Below, one piece after another: positions 43,425 through 52,911 of a stretch of 64,000 nt of DNA (position 1 is the first letter of the stretch; each line of letters starts with the position of its first letter). This stretch comes from JACDAE01 sp963717195. GTDB taxonomy: Bacteria; Chloroflexota; Ktedonobacteria; Ktedonobacterales; Ktedonobacteraceae. The DNA is taken from assembly GCA_963717195.1 (NCBI GenBank), contig CAVQVR010000006.1, forward strand, positions 1-64,000, written 5' to 3'. The notes under the pieces were generated by a model. The model was not told where the DNA came from, did no database searches, and saw nothing but the letters and a program-made list of their open reading frames with translations. The translations under genes were made by a program, and so were the position numbers.

Positions 43425-43997
43425 CTAACGATCTGTTTCCAAATGAGGCGCATAATAGTACGCTACACGAAGCAATTCGCCACTTTCCCAATCTTTCTTC
43501 GTAATCATATCCAAAGGAATTCTCCCAGAAAGGGCTTGAAGGTGTGAAGTAGGGACCAGCAGGAACTTCCAGCGCTTTTCAATAACTGCTTGCCTCATCA
43601 ATTTTCCTTCGTTAATAGAAATGTCAGTGCGTGCTGACTCTCTGAATTCCAATGTTTTGGTGGAACGCTGGAATGGCAAGGGGAAACGACCGATTATGGC
43701 AATGTTCTGCCAGGGGCTGTAGATACGCGTATCACCACCATAATACATCACTCCTTCTTCTGAGAACTCCAGACGACGGTTACCTCCTCCATAAAATGAA
43801 ATTGCCATGTATATGCAAAAAAGTACAGCAAGGACTAAACCAATAAGAGGAAAGATAGTACCACTACTGGTATCACCACTTCTTACAGTTTGAATAGTAA
43901 GGACAATAGTCGTTATTGTCAGTCCTGCGGCTAAAGGGAACACGACCATTGAACCTACGCGTACAAAGGAATGTGCATAATATATCTTTTTTTCCAT
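43425..43997 (-). CDS. Two-helix membrane protein with PH-like domain, putative immunity of the full-length Rhs
   Basis: A 190-residue protein with two hydrophobic helices (about 13-35 and 48-68) followed by a soluble domain starting RLEFSEEGVMYYGGDTRIYS, then PWQNIAIIGRFPLP, a pattern typical of bacterial PH-like folds. It is the first well-formed gene after the full-length Rhs gene on the same strand, where the cognate immunity gene normally lies. It shares the PH-like pattern with the proteins at 32615 and 30080. Start is ATG 43997. Function is inferred from position only. Confidence 0.6.
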   Translation of the reverse strand: MEKKIYYAHSFVRVGSMVVFPLAAGLTITTIVLTIQTVRSGDTSSGTIFPLIGLVLAVLFCIYMAISFYGGGNRRLEFSEEGVMYYGGDTRIYSPWQNIAIIGRFPLPFQRSTKTLEFRESARTDISINEGKLMRQAVIEKRWKFLLVPTSHLQALSGRIPLDMITKKDWESGELLRVAYYYAPHLETDR

Positions 43998-44006
43998 CGA
44001 AACGCA

Positions 44007-44258
44007 CTATCTCACTTTCAGATCAAAATCCCTTCGGTATGGATGATCGCAAGTACGTAAAGAATTGCCTTTCTCTATACTCAGCACTCGCTTAAATTTC
44101 AAGCATTTTTTAGAAATGCCCTCAAAAGTCCCTGGATTGAGAATAACGAATGAGGGATTCGTGCATATAATACACCAATATCTGCACAAATCCTCAGTGC
44201 ATGCCAAAAAATTTCGCTTGATTATGCCCTGAACCCAATCATATAACTGTCGCAGCAT
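44007..44258 (-). CDS. Small ORF after the full-length Rhs gene, uncertain
   Basis: Eighty-three codons (MLRQLYDWVQGIIKR at the start, basic throughout, four cysteines), 145 bp after the Rhs stop and 9 bp before the PH-like gene. It has no clear ribosome site and no family I recognise. It may be a real immunity-related gene, a gene remnant or a chance ORF. Confidence 0.3.
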   Translation of the reverse strand: MLRQLYDWVQGIIKRNFLACTEDLCRYWCIICTNPSFVILNPGTFEGISKKCLKFKRVLSIEKGNSLRTCDHPYRRDFDLKVR

Positions 44259-44403
44259 TGCGCACTTCTAGTGATCAACTCTATACCACAAAAGTTGTGT
44301 GATTGGACTAGTACACAAAGGCGTAAGTGACCCGACGATAAAAAGAGCTTCCTATGGCCTCACAGGCTGTTCTTAATCATAGATCTATTTCGACCCACGT
44401 GTA

Positions 44404-47400
44404 CTAGGACATTGTGATATTTCCCCTCTTTTGCTGATAATCTACCTCATTACCATTAATTGAGTAAGAAAATGTACTATAACCGTATCCGGCATACGAA
44501 TATGAGTTGTAAGAGTAGCTATAATTGTTTCCAGTATACGAATTGTAGCTACTATATGTTACATTAGTAGAGGTAGATTGCGCGGTCGATGTTTGTGTAT
44601 ATGTCCTCAATGATGCCACTGGTACTACCTTTTGTGGTAGTGTGTGATGCGTTGATGTAACAGCTTTGGGAGAATGAAATACCGCCGTCTGGGCGATTGT
44701 TCCTACCGTGCTCCCAATACCACCTGCTACAGTACCAATTGAGCTTGTTAAGGCTGCAATTTGTTCAGCCCCATGGATCATTGGAAGAGCTGTAACTGCG
44801 CCTTTACTTAAAACACCTCCTAATCCGCCAGATAATCCTCCTGCGATGCCTCCCACTACTTCCCCAAAGCAGGTCTCCTCTGCCCAATCGTCGGATTCCT
44901 GCTCAGTACCATCCCAAGGAAACTTTCCATTCGCAATTCGGTATTGTGCTAAACTTATCGCTCCTGCTCCTAAAATTCCCACTCCTACTCCTATCAAAAT
45001 AGGAGCAGCAACAAGAGCAGCACCTCCTAGAACAAAAGCACCGCCTACAAGAACGGCTGCAGCGCCTGCGGCAGTGAGAAATCCAACAGCTACAGTCCAT
45101 CCCCAATGTCCCGTCGGATCACACATCGTCTCCGGATTCCCCTCCACATACGCATACGGGTCCATTCCCTGTGCATTGCCCTGCACACTATCTGCCGACA
45201 AGAACACTCCCACAATCTCATCATAGTACCTGGCCCCGTAGTAATCAAGCCCCGTCACACTATCAGCTTGCTGCCCAGTGAACCCAATACTCGTCGGGAT
45301 TGTCCCGGTGTTATATCGACTTGTTCCATAGGGTCCATAGAGTTGCGCACCCACGAGACTTCCCGTCGCATTGAGTACCACTACCTGGCTCCCCAAAGCA
45401 TCGTAGCCAAAGTAGTAGAATGTCCCATTCACATCCGCCGCCACACGCTTACCGCCTACGGCATAATACGTTGTCGTCTGCGTGGACCTGCCACTGGTCT
45501 GCACCTCTTCAATCGAGCCGATGTAGGAGGTCAGCGTCGTGGTTCCACTCACCGTGCTCTGCATCGCCACCCGATGCCCTTCTCCATCGTAGAGGTAGTT
45601 CACCGTCTGTCCCGGCAAGGTGGGCTGGTTCTGCCAGCTACTCAAGCGTCCTTCGGCATCGTAGGTGAGTTGCTGGCCCGTTGGCGATGAACCACTACAG
45701 GTAGATGAATTGCTCGTGGCACGACAGATCATATTGCCCGCCGTGTCATAAGAGGCACTGTAGCCACTGCTCGTCGAGGTGACGGCATGCAGATGGGTAC
45801 TGTCTCCGTACGTGTAGCTACCTTTGGGTCCGGTTGTGAGTCCTCCATCGATAGTGTAACTATCGCTCTGCTGATACTGGGCTCCCATGAGTGTGCCTGC
45901 GGTGATGCTCGCTCCGCTACAGGGCGGCGTTCCGTTGGTGCCTGACCACGTGAGACGGGAAAGATCATCATAACAGAACTGCTGTGTGTCAGTCTGGCCT
46001 CCCACACTGGTCTGAACCCCTACGACATTGTTGACCGCATCATAGGTCGGTTGCGTCTGATACATCTGGTTACCACTACTAGTATTGCTCAGTCCTGCTG
46101 AGGTCAGCCGCATCCCGGTATCGTAACTGGCCGCGTAGGTGTAGGTTCCATTGCCCAGGCTCATCGAACTGATCTGGCCTCTCGCCCCCGCTAGGCCCCT
46201 ATAGGTGATGTTGGATGCTAGCGTGGTGGTTCCTCCGGCTGAGGTGGTCAGTCCCGTCAGCCAGCCCGTTGAGGAATAATCAGGCGTTACTGTTTCCCCT
46301 GTGGGATAGGTCTCCATCAAGGGTTGTCCCTTATCATTATACGTCATCTGGGTGGGATAGGCTGTTCCATTGACGCTGGTCACGTCGCCGATCTGTTGCC
46401 CACGTGCATCGTAGATGTAGGCATACGAACCCGAGAGGTTGCCACTGCCGGTGAAGCTTTCGCCCGTGAGCTGACCGATCCCATTGTTGCCGTTGGTCGT
46501 ACTGTCATAGCTGTAGGTAACCCAGGCACCTGTCGCACTGTTGGTGCTATTGTGCCAGAGCTGGCGGTTCAGGCCGTCATAGCCTGCATAGATCGTCCCT
46601 GCGCTCCCACGTGCGTCGACGGATTGGGTTCTGTTGCCATTGGGATCATAGGTGGCTGTCGATGTGCCTTTGTCGGGATCGCTCTGGCTGATCACCTGGC
46701 CCATCGCATCATAGGTGGCCGTTGCCATGCTGCCATCGGGCGATTTCGTGGAGAGCAGATCGCCCGCCGCATTGTAGGTGAAGGCCGTGGTCGCGTAGGG
46801 TGCATAGGTGCTCGCACTCGACCCCGTATAGGTTTGTTTGTAGTTGGTTTTGCCTAATCCTCCTGTGAGTGAGGCTGCCTGGTGTCCATTGGCATCCTGC
46901 ACCGTGGTCTCTCCATAACATCCCGTATCGCTGGTGCCTGCGACTCCACAGATCACACTCTCGGTCGAGGTCGTGGTGTGCGAATTGGGATCGGTGACGC
47001 TCGTCTGGCGCAACGTGGTATAGGTCGTACTGGTTCCCGGTTGCGTGCTATCCGGGATCGAGTAGGCGGCTGGTCCCGCTACCCCGCTAGAGGCTGCGAC
47101 CAGGTACGGGTTGCTCTTAAAGATCTCTCGCCCGGCCACATCATACGAGGCATAGGTGACCACATCCTGGCTCCCCGGTCCCGGGGTACGCGTCTCGACC
47201 AACCGACCCTCACCATCGTAGAAGGCACGCGTCACCGTCGTCGTGCTGCTATCGAGACGGTCGATCTGATCAATCTCCTCGCAGGGGGCTTGTGCCGCCG
47301 TGCCACTACACCAGTTGGTATAGCTCCATTGATGCGTGAGCAAGCCACTGGTCTCACCCGGCAAGCTCTCACCGGTCATGCGTCCCAGCAGGTCATAATT

Positions 47401-50400
47401 CACGCTCGTGGTCTGGCTATTGGCATCGGTGCTACTTGCAGGCCAAGTGCCATACCCGAAGAGCGCCGTGGTGTTGGCATAACTGGTGCTGCTACGTTGA
47501 TTGAGCGCGTTGGTCGCCGTGGTCGGGAACGCGTTAAACGTGCTATCGTAGCTCGTACACCCGGTGTATTGCGTGCTCCCAACGCTACAGCCAGTATGTC
47601 CACTGATTCCGGCATTGGCGTCGGCGTCAGTTGCTCCGATGGCATTGCCAGAGACATCGTAGGCCTGCGTCGTGGTACTCGCTCCGCTGGGCGTGTAGTT
47701 ATTGGACGCCGTGCCACAATTGGCATCACTGGTCGCGGTCGTTTCCAACCCACCTGTCAATTTGCTGGATTGTCCAGTGGCATAGCCCTGACCATCATAA
47801 CTGGTGTAGCTACACCGAAGCCGGTTGCCCGAGCCATCCTCCGTATCGCTAAAGGCAGGCGTATCGATAATATAGGTGCCCGAAGCACTCGTCCTGGTTG
47901 CCGTCACCCCATCGTTCCAGACATAGGCGGTGTTCTGGACGACCTTGTTTGGCGTGCCTCCATTGGTTGAGGTCGTCGTTTGCGTCACCCGCCCATACGT
48001 ATCATAGGCCCAGGCCGTCGTCGTGGAGACGGTGTTGCTGCCCCCATCGCTGATCTGACTGACGCTCTGGGTTTGCTGGATATCGCAGACGGCGGCGGGA
48101 TTGTTATGATCCAGTTCACTGACCAGGTTACCATCCCAGGTATAGGTCTTGCCCGCGTCCGTACTGGCAGGCGTCGGCGCAACTCCGGCAGGGGGACAGA
48201 CCGCCTTATAGGTATTGGCCGTATGCTTGAGCAGGGTGGTGCCATCGGTATCATAATACGACACATCATACTCATGGCCATGGGCGGCGTTATTGAGGTT
48301 CCACCACGGCGAGGCATGGCAGGGATGCTGTGCAAAACAGGTCACCTGGCTCGTATCGTAGATGCCAATGCCCTGGGTGGCATAGTACTTATGCACCTCT
48401 TTGGCCCCACTGGGCAGCGCGACCGTCGCCTGCGCAAAACCCATAAACTTGTTATTGTAGTAACTCAGATAGTCCGAGTCGTTCTGGTTGCCCCAATAGA
48501 AGCCCGCCACACAATCACTACACTGCTGCGAGGCCAGCGGGTAGCTCAACAGATACCCATAGTCCGTGGTGCTCTTGATGGGGGTTGAGGTCTGCGTTCC
48601 TCCCTGCCCATTCTGCGTGAGCCGGACGGTGGTGTCATCGGTCTGAGTGAGCACAACATGACTCCAGCTCTGATCGTCGGCTTCATTGCAGGGATAGCCA
48701 CTCTGGTGTGCATTACAGTAGAGCGGATCGGCATTGTTGGCTCCTCCACCGGGCACCCCATGCGTATTGCTGCGGGCCACCGACCAGGCAAAGGTCTGCG
48801 CTAACCCCTGCCCATTACTGGCCGAGGCCAGGAAGCGGCTATTGTTGGCATAACTCTGGCTCCACAGTAGACACCCACTGCCATTGCCCGTATTCCACTT
48901 CGGTCCACATTTGAGGCTGGCTGAGCCATTGGGGGTGAACTGATCGTCTTCGTAATAGTTGGTGCGCGACGTGTAGGTAAAGGTGCGCATTGGCAGGGCG
49001 GCACTATCGGCATGCACCACTTCCGCACGAACTCCTAGTTGAGGAGCGGTGAGACCACAGCAGATGCCTCCCACGCTGTTGATGTTGCCGGCTCCGGCTT
49101 CTGGACCACTATCCACCGTATCCGTCCACGTCGGTTGCGGATCCCCGCTCTCCAGACTACTGCTAAAAAGAGGCGTGGTGTTGCCTGGATTACTCAGACT
49201 GATATCATCGACATAGCCACGATACCCACCGGTATTGGGGCCTTGATCATAGGCAATATCGATCTTGCTGATGGTCCTGCCATTGACGGCTGCCCCGATA
49301 TCGGAGGTGACCAGGTTCCACTGATCCATGGTCAAATGCCCACATTGTTGCGCTGGACGCAGCGGGTTGCCAGACTGATCCACTGCCCCGGCGTCACGCA
49401 GATCGGAACCATCCGTGAAGATCATATCCACCGCGACACAGGTGCTGTTATTGCCACTCACACTTCCATTGGTCGCCGTGCTCTGCGGATAGATCCAATA
49501 CGACAGCGTGGTATTGGGTCCCACCACCACATTCTTGCTGCTGAGATCAAAGACCTTCATATACGCATAGGATCGGGTCGCACTTTCATCGAGACCCGAA
49601 TACATCAGCGCGTTGGCACCTGCCGTCCCTCCCTGCTGGAAACTGGTGAGATCGAGCATGCCTGCTGTCGATTCTGGTCTGCCAGAGGAGGGATCGGTGA
49701 TGGTCGTTGGGCCAGACTCTTCGTAACCCAGACGATAATCGTGCAAGGTGTTCCAGGAAGCGGCACTACTTGTACGCACCTGCACCAGGATATCGTTGAG
49801 CACAAAGGTGCTCTGCACTTCGGGGGCGGCGATGCCCCCACTGCTGGAGAGATCCAGGGGATCATCACAGCGCAGGTTAGCTCCCGTGTTACAGCCCGCA
49901 GGCACGACGCCACTCAAACGGGGAGCGTGATTGGCCTGGAAGCTCAGGCGCACCAACGGGTTCCAGTTGGCCCCGGTACACATCGTCTGAGCATTATGAC
50001 ACGCAGGCGAATCGTACTCGATGGTGCTCAAGGCCACATCGCGGATCGCCTGGTGGGTGCCGGCCACCGTGGTGTTGTCTTGCTGATAGGTGAAATGGAT
50101 CTGGTTGCCTTGCGGATCGGTGATCAGATCCAGCAGCCAGCTTGAAATCAGGTGCGCTCCCACACTGGCCTGATAGTAGTGCTGCAACGAATCGGGCGTG
50201 CAGCCAAACTCTTCCATCACCCCATTGGGCTCCCAGACGCGGAAACAGGGCGGTTTGGCACTCATCTGCGGCAGGCTATTAGGTCCGACATAGGCATAGA
50301 TTTTGGTGTGCGTTTCGGTCGCAGTGTGCCAGAGAATGGGACAGGGATAGGGTGGATTGGTTCCCTTGGCGGCATCACAATACGTATTGGTGGAATCATC

Positions 50401-51657
50401 GTAATAGGTGGAGACATTGAGATTGGGGGGAATGAGCTCGGAACTGGTGCCAAACGGATCACTCAATTCCCAGGTGTTCTCCCAGTTGACGCCTCCGCCA
50501 CAGGCCGTGGTCGTACAACCGGCATAGACGTTATGTTCGGCCCAGTTAATGGAACCCATGCTCAGGTTCCAGCCCTCGCCGACCCAGCCTGCCGCACCTG
50601 TGGGGTTATGCTGGCCGTTGACGCCCTCGCTGCTGTAGGAGAGCGAGACTGGAGGGGTGAGGCCACCGGGTCCAGCCGGAACATCGATGGGCAACTGCGA
50701 CGTGAGGCCACCGGCACTCAGATCGACATTAAAGGGATCAGGCTTGCCAAAGGTGCCGATGGAGACATCGCTCTGCCAGGTCAGCGACGTGCTGGGCGTG
50801 CTGATCAACGGCGTGGCCAGCAAGGTCTGTTGTGTGGTGTTGAGCTGGACCGCCTGAGAGGAGAGGGCTCCAAAGGTGTTGGCAAGAGCCACATTCGCCT
50901 TCATCGATGCAAATTTGATGCTGCCTTGCGCTGGTCGTGGGCCGTTCTCCACAATGTAGGCATGGTCCAGATTGAGCGCCGCTTCACTTTTGCTGTAGTG
51001 ATACGTCACCGTAACGGGGGCGTGCAAGCCGTGATTGACCAGCACCCCATTGGCATCGACGAGTTGAAACAGATACGTTCCCAGCGACAGATGGCCGCTG
51101 CCGCCTGCGTTGGAGCCAGACGGAGGCGCGATCTCGGAGACCTGCAAGTGCAAGGAGCCACCGGCTTGCAGCAGGTCTTGAGGGCTGATGGCAGTGGCGG
51201 GAATGCTCACCTCCAGGTGCCCATCGCTGCCCAGAAAGTGGGTCGTTGTGTTGGCTTGTAAAGCCAGCGAACCCGCCTTCATAGACAATGGGACGGTGTG
51301 GGTGATCGGTTGGGGCGTGCCAATGGGAGCTGAGCCCTCCGGTGCCGGGTGATACGGTTGTGCTGAAGAGGTCGAACCAGCCGTGGGATTGACCACATTT
51401 GGCTTGGAGGGAGCCCCTTTGAGCACCACGGGTGGACGAACGGCGGCGTAGGCTTGAGGTGTGCTCAAAATCGTGCTCCCCAGATTCAACAGGAGCAAAA
51501 GCAGCCCCAGGCTGGCGAACCAGATCACTCGCCGGGGAAGGCGTCGGCGCTGACCTGGCGGACGGACAACCAATGGCGTATCAGGGAAACGGGATGGAGA
51601 AGAAAAGAGATGTGATCGATTTTCAGGGTAAGAATCAGGTGGATACTGAGAGGACAT
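44404..51657 (-). CDS. Full-length secreted Rhs/YD-repeat protein, probable polymorphic toxin
   Basis: A 2417-residue protein. A basic N-terminus and hydrophobic helix (VIWFASLGLLLLLLNLG, cleavage near AYA-A, residue 71) form a Sec signal. An SpvB-like region follows (LPIDVPAGPGGLTPPVSLSY near residue 330, AAGWVGEGWNLSMG), then a long run of YD repeats (about 1150-2080) and the Rhs core end (LDYYGARYYDEIVGVFLSAD, YAYVEGNPETMCDPTG, boundary Asp at 2180). The tip (2184-2417) has a Gly/Ala-rich hydrophobic stretch of about 50 residues, a second Gly-rich region and a Tyr/Ser/Asn low-complexity tail (about 2365-2402). YD-repeat shells enclose a toxic C-terminus in known Rhs/TcC proteins. AAAGGAG precedes the ATG. 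No secretion-system gene is nearby. Confidence 0.9.
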   Translation of the reverse strand: MSSQYPPDSYPENRSHLFSSPSRFPDTPLVVRPPGQRRRLPRRVIWFASLGLLLLLLNLGSTILSTPQAYAAVRPPVVLKGAPSKPNVVNPTAGSTSSAQPYHPAPEGSAPIGTPQPITHTVPLSMKAGSLALQANTTTHFLGSDGHLEVSIPATAISPQDLLQAGGSLHLQVSEIAPPSGSNAGGSGHLSLGTYLFQLVDANGVLVNHGLHAPVTVTYHYSKSEAALNLDHAYIVENGPRPAQGSIKFASMKANVALANTFGALSSQAVQLNTTQQTLLATPLISTPSTSLTWQSDVSIGTFGKPDPFNVDLSAGGLTSQLPIDVPAGPGGLTPPVSLSYSSEGVNGQHNPTGAAGWVGEGWNLSMGSINWAEHNVYAGCTTTACGGGVNWENTWELSDPFGTSSELIPPNLNVSTYYDDSTNTYCDAAKGTNPPYPCPILWHTATETHTKIYAYVGPNSLPQMSAKPPCFRVWEPNGVMEEFGCTPDSLQHYYQASVGAHLISSWLLDLITDPQGNQIHFTYQQDNTTVAGTHQAIRDVALSTIEYDSPACHNAQTMCTGANWNPLVRLSFQANHAPRLSGVVPAGCNTGANLRCDDPLDLSSSGGIAAPEVQSTFVLNDILVQVRTSSAASWNTLHDYRLGYEESGPTTITDPSSGRPESTAGMLDLTSFQQGGTAGANALMYSGLDESATRSYAYMKVFDLSSKNVVVGPNTTLSYWIYPQSTATNGSVSGNNSTCVAVDMIFTDGSDLRDAGAVDQSGNPLRPAQQCGHLTMDQWNLVTSDIGAAVNGRTISKIDIAYDQGPNTGGYRGYVDDISLSNPGNTTPLFSSSLESGDPQPTWTDTVDSGPEAGAGNINSVGGICCGLTAPQLGVRAEVVHADSAALPMRTFTYTSRTNYYEDDQFTPNGSASLKCGPKWNTGNGSGCLLWSQSYANNSRFLASASNGQGLAQTFAWSVARSNTHGVPGGGANNADPLYCNAHQSGYPCNEADDQSWSHVVLTQTDDTTVRLTQNGQGGTQTSTPIKSTTDYGYLLSYPLASQQCSDCVAGFYWGNQNDSDYLSYYNNKFMGFAQATVALPSGAKEVHKYYATQGIGIYDTSQVTCFAQHPCHASPWWNLNNAAHGHEYDVSYYDTDGTTLLKHTANTYKAVCPPAGVAPTPASTDAGKTYTWDGNLVSELDHNNPAAVCDIQQTQSVSQISDGGSNTVSTTTAWAYDTYGRVTQTTTSTNGGTPNKVVQNTAYVWNDGVTATRTSASGTYIIDTPAFSDTEDGSGNRLRCSYTSYDGQGYATGQSSKLTGGLETTATSDANCGTASNNYTPSGASTTTQAYDVSGNAIGATDADANAGISGHTGCSVGSTQYTGCTSYDSTFNAFPTTATNALNQRSSTSYANTTALFGYGTWPASSTDANSQTTSVNYDLLGRMTGESLPGETSGLLTHQWSYTNWCSGTAAQAPCEEIDQIDRLDSSTTTVTRAFYDGEGRLVETRTPGPGSQDVVTYASYDVAGREIFKSNPYLVAASSGVAGPAAYSIPDSTQPGTSTTYTTLRQTSVTDPNSHTTTSTESVICGVAGTSDTGCYGETTVQDANGHQAASLTGGLGKTNYKQTYTGSSASTYAPYATTAFTYNAAGDLLSTKSPDGSMATATYDAMGQVISQSDPDKGTSTATYDPNGNRTQSVDARGSAGTIYAGYDGLNRQLWHNSTNSATGAWVTYSYDSTTNGNNGIGQLTGESFTGSGNLSGSYAYIYDARGQQIGDVTSVNGTAYPTQMTYNDKGQPLMETYPTGETVTPDYSSTGWLTGLTTSAGGTTTLASNITYRGLAGARGQISSMSLGNGTYTYAASYDTGMRLTSAGLSNTSSGNQMYQTQPTYDAVNNVVGVQTSVGGQTDTQQFCYDDLSRLTWSGTNGTPPCSGASITAGTLMGAQYQQSDSYTIDGGLTTGPKGSYTYGDSTHLHAVTSTSSGYSASYDTAGNMICRATSNSSTCSGSSPTGQQLTYDAEGRLSSWQNQPTLPGQTVNYLYDGEGHRVAMQSTVSGTTTLTSYIGSIEEVQTSGRSTQTTTYYAVGGKRVAADVNGTFYYFGYDALGSQVVVLNATGSLVGAQLYGPYGTSRYNTGTIPTSIGFTGQQADSVTGLDYYGARYYDEIVGVFLSADSVQGNAQGMDPYAYVEGNPETMCDPTGHWGWTVAVGFLTAAGAAAVLVGGAFVLGGAALVAAPILIGVGVGILGAGAISLAQYRIANGKFPWDGTEQESDDWAEETCFGEVVGGIAGGLSGGLGGVLSKGAVTALPMIHGAEQIAALTSSIGTVAGGIGSTVGTIAQTAVFHSPKAVTSTHHTLPQKVVPVASLRTYTQTSTAQSTSTNVTYSSYNSYTGNNYSYSYNSYSYAGYGYSTFSYSINGNEVDYQQKRGNITMS

Positions 51658-52259
51658 AGGTCTACTCCTTTAGACAATTTTTCAAACATTTTTTATAAAA
51701 AAGGATGCTACATCAGAAGTGAGGATTTCAAAGGGTTCCCGCAGGACTGACATACCTATCCAGTAGTATTCTCTCAAGAATGAAAAGGTGCTTTACCTGC
51801 TAGAGCATAGAAGGAGCAAAGGATAAGCGTTCTCTGAATGAAAATAAGCGCTACAGTGATTATACTTGCTCTTGTGCTTGTTCGTCAAGAGCAAAAGATG
51901 AAATGGTAGAGCAATTCTACAGAATTTCGTTTGGTGAGGAAGTATTTTTTTCTTTGAAGTAAAGTGTGGTGGTTCATCTAGAAGCAAATATGATAAGCGT
52001 GATACAATTTGATACAATTTGAAGCTCTTTTCTTCTTCGATATCATAAAGATGGTAGAGTTTCTCTTACACATTGCATCAGGTGTGATGATGTACCTGAT
52101 GCAAATATGCTGAACAAGCCCGTTGAACAAACCCGTGTACTCACCATGGACCACGCCCTTGCATGGTGTCGATCCAAATGACCATCAACCAAACAAAGAG
52201 GTTCTTCCTCTCAGGATTGCAAAGCCCTACGTGCCTCAACACAGCTGAGGTTGCGAGCG
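51658..52259. other. Long intergenic region upstream of the Rhs gene
   Basis: AT-rich in its left half, presumably with the Rhs promoter, though I cannot define it. It includes a short tandem repeat GATACAATTT x2 near 52003-52021, a TGAACAAGCCC-type dispersed repeat near 52112, and a 7-bp inverted repeat (CACCATG / CATGGTG, 52142-52168). No gene is supported. Confidence 0.4.
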
Positions 52260-52691
52260 TCAGGATTCCTTTGCAGCCTCTTTCTCCTTCCCCTGTTCAT
52301 CCTTCTTTTCTTGCCCGCTAACAGAGGTCTTTTCAGGTGGGCGGCTTGCTCTGTTAAAATAACTATTGACGGCAATGATTACAACACACGTGGCAACAAA
52401 TCCATAGCCAAGTGCAATAGTTGCTCCCCCCGTAACCCCTAGAGCCGACGCCAGTACCAACAATCCAAACAGGACAACTGCCGCACATACTGAAACGATG
52501 CCAAGCGCCAAACGTTGACTCGCCAGCGTATCGCGCTCATTCCCCAACTCACTCTTCATTTTGCGGGCCAGCATTGAAGCAAATAGTTCATCGTCATCAC
52601 CTCTAATTTTTTGCCCTGTCCCCTCATAACGGCCATACTCTTGCCGCCAGTTGTGAGCCATCCCTTCATCCGAAGGATCCATTTGTTGCAT
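52260..52691 (-). CDS. Small membrane protein with charged tails
   Basis: A 143-residue protein: a polar N-terminus (MQQMDPSDEGMAHNWRQEYG), two adjacent hydrophobic helices (about 63-84 and 91-112) and a Lys/Glu-rich C-terminal tail. The frame is open to 52748, but ATG 52691 follows GGAAAGGA. Function unknown; no domain recognised. It is divergent from the Ser/Thr kinase gene at 52912. Confidence 0.65.
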   Translation of the reverse strand: MQQMDPSDEGMAHNWRQEYGRYEGTGQKIRGDDDELFASMLARKMKSELGNERDTLASQRLALGIVSVCAAVVLFGLLVLASALGVTGGATIALGYGFVATCVVIIAVNSYFNRASRPPEKTSVSGQEKKDEQGKEKEAAKES

Positions 52692-52911
52692 GAATAACAA
52701 TCCTTTCCGTCTCTCTGGTCGTTTGCTCACAAGAAAACGTAAATACAAAAAATATCAATCAATTTCAGTACGATCAAACAGCGCCAGAGTTTGACGAAAA
52801 GAATAGGACCTTTGATCTGAAAATGAAACACTTGACGTTCCCACAGCGTTTCTCTACAATAGTGAGGGAAAATAGGCTTGCACAAAAACAGAGCGAAAGC
52901 AAGGAGCCAGG

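Noticed and set aside
46324..51261. Long plus-strand ORFs (up to about 370 codons) opposite the Rhs gene
   Set aside because: They are rich in Arg/Gly/Ile with no domain or ribosome site and mirror the codon pattern of the Rhs gene on the other strand, which carries clear YD repeats.
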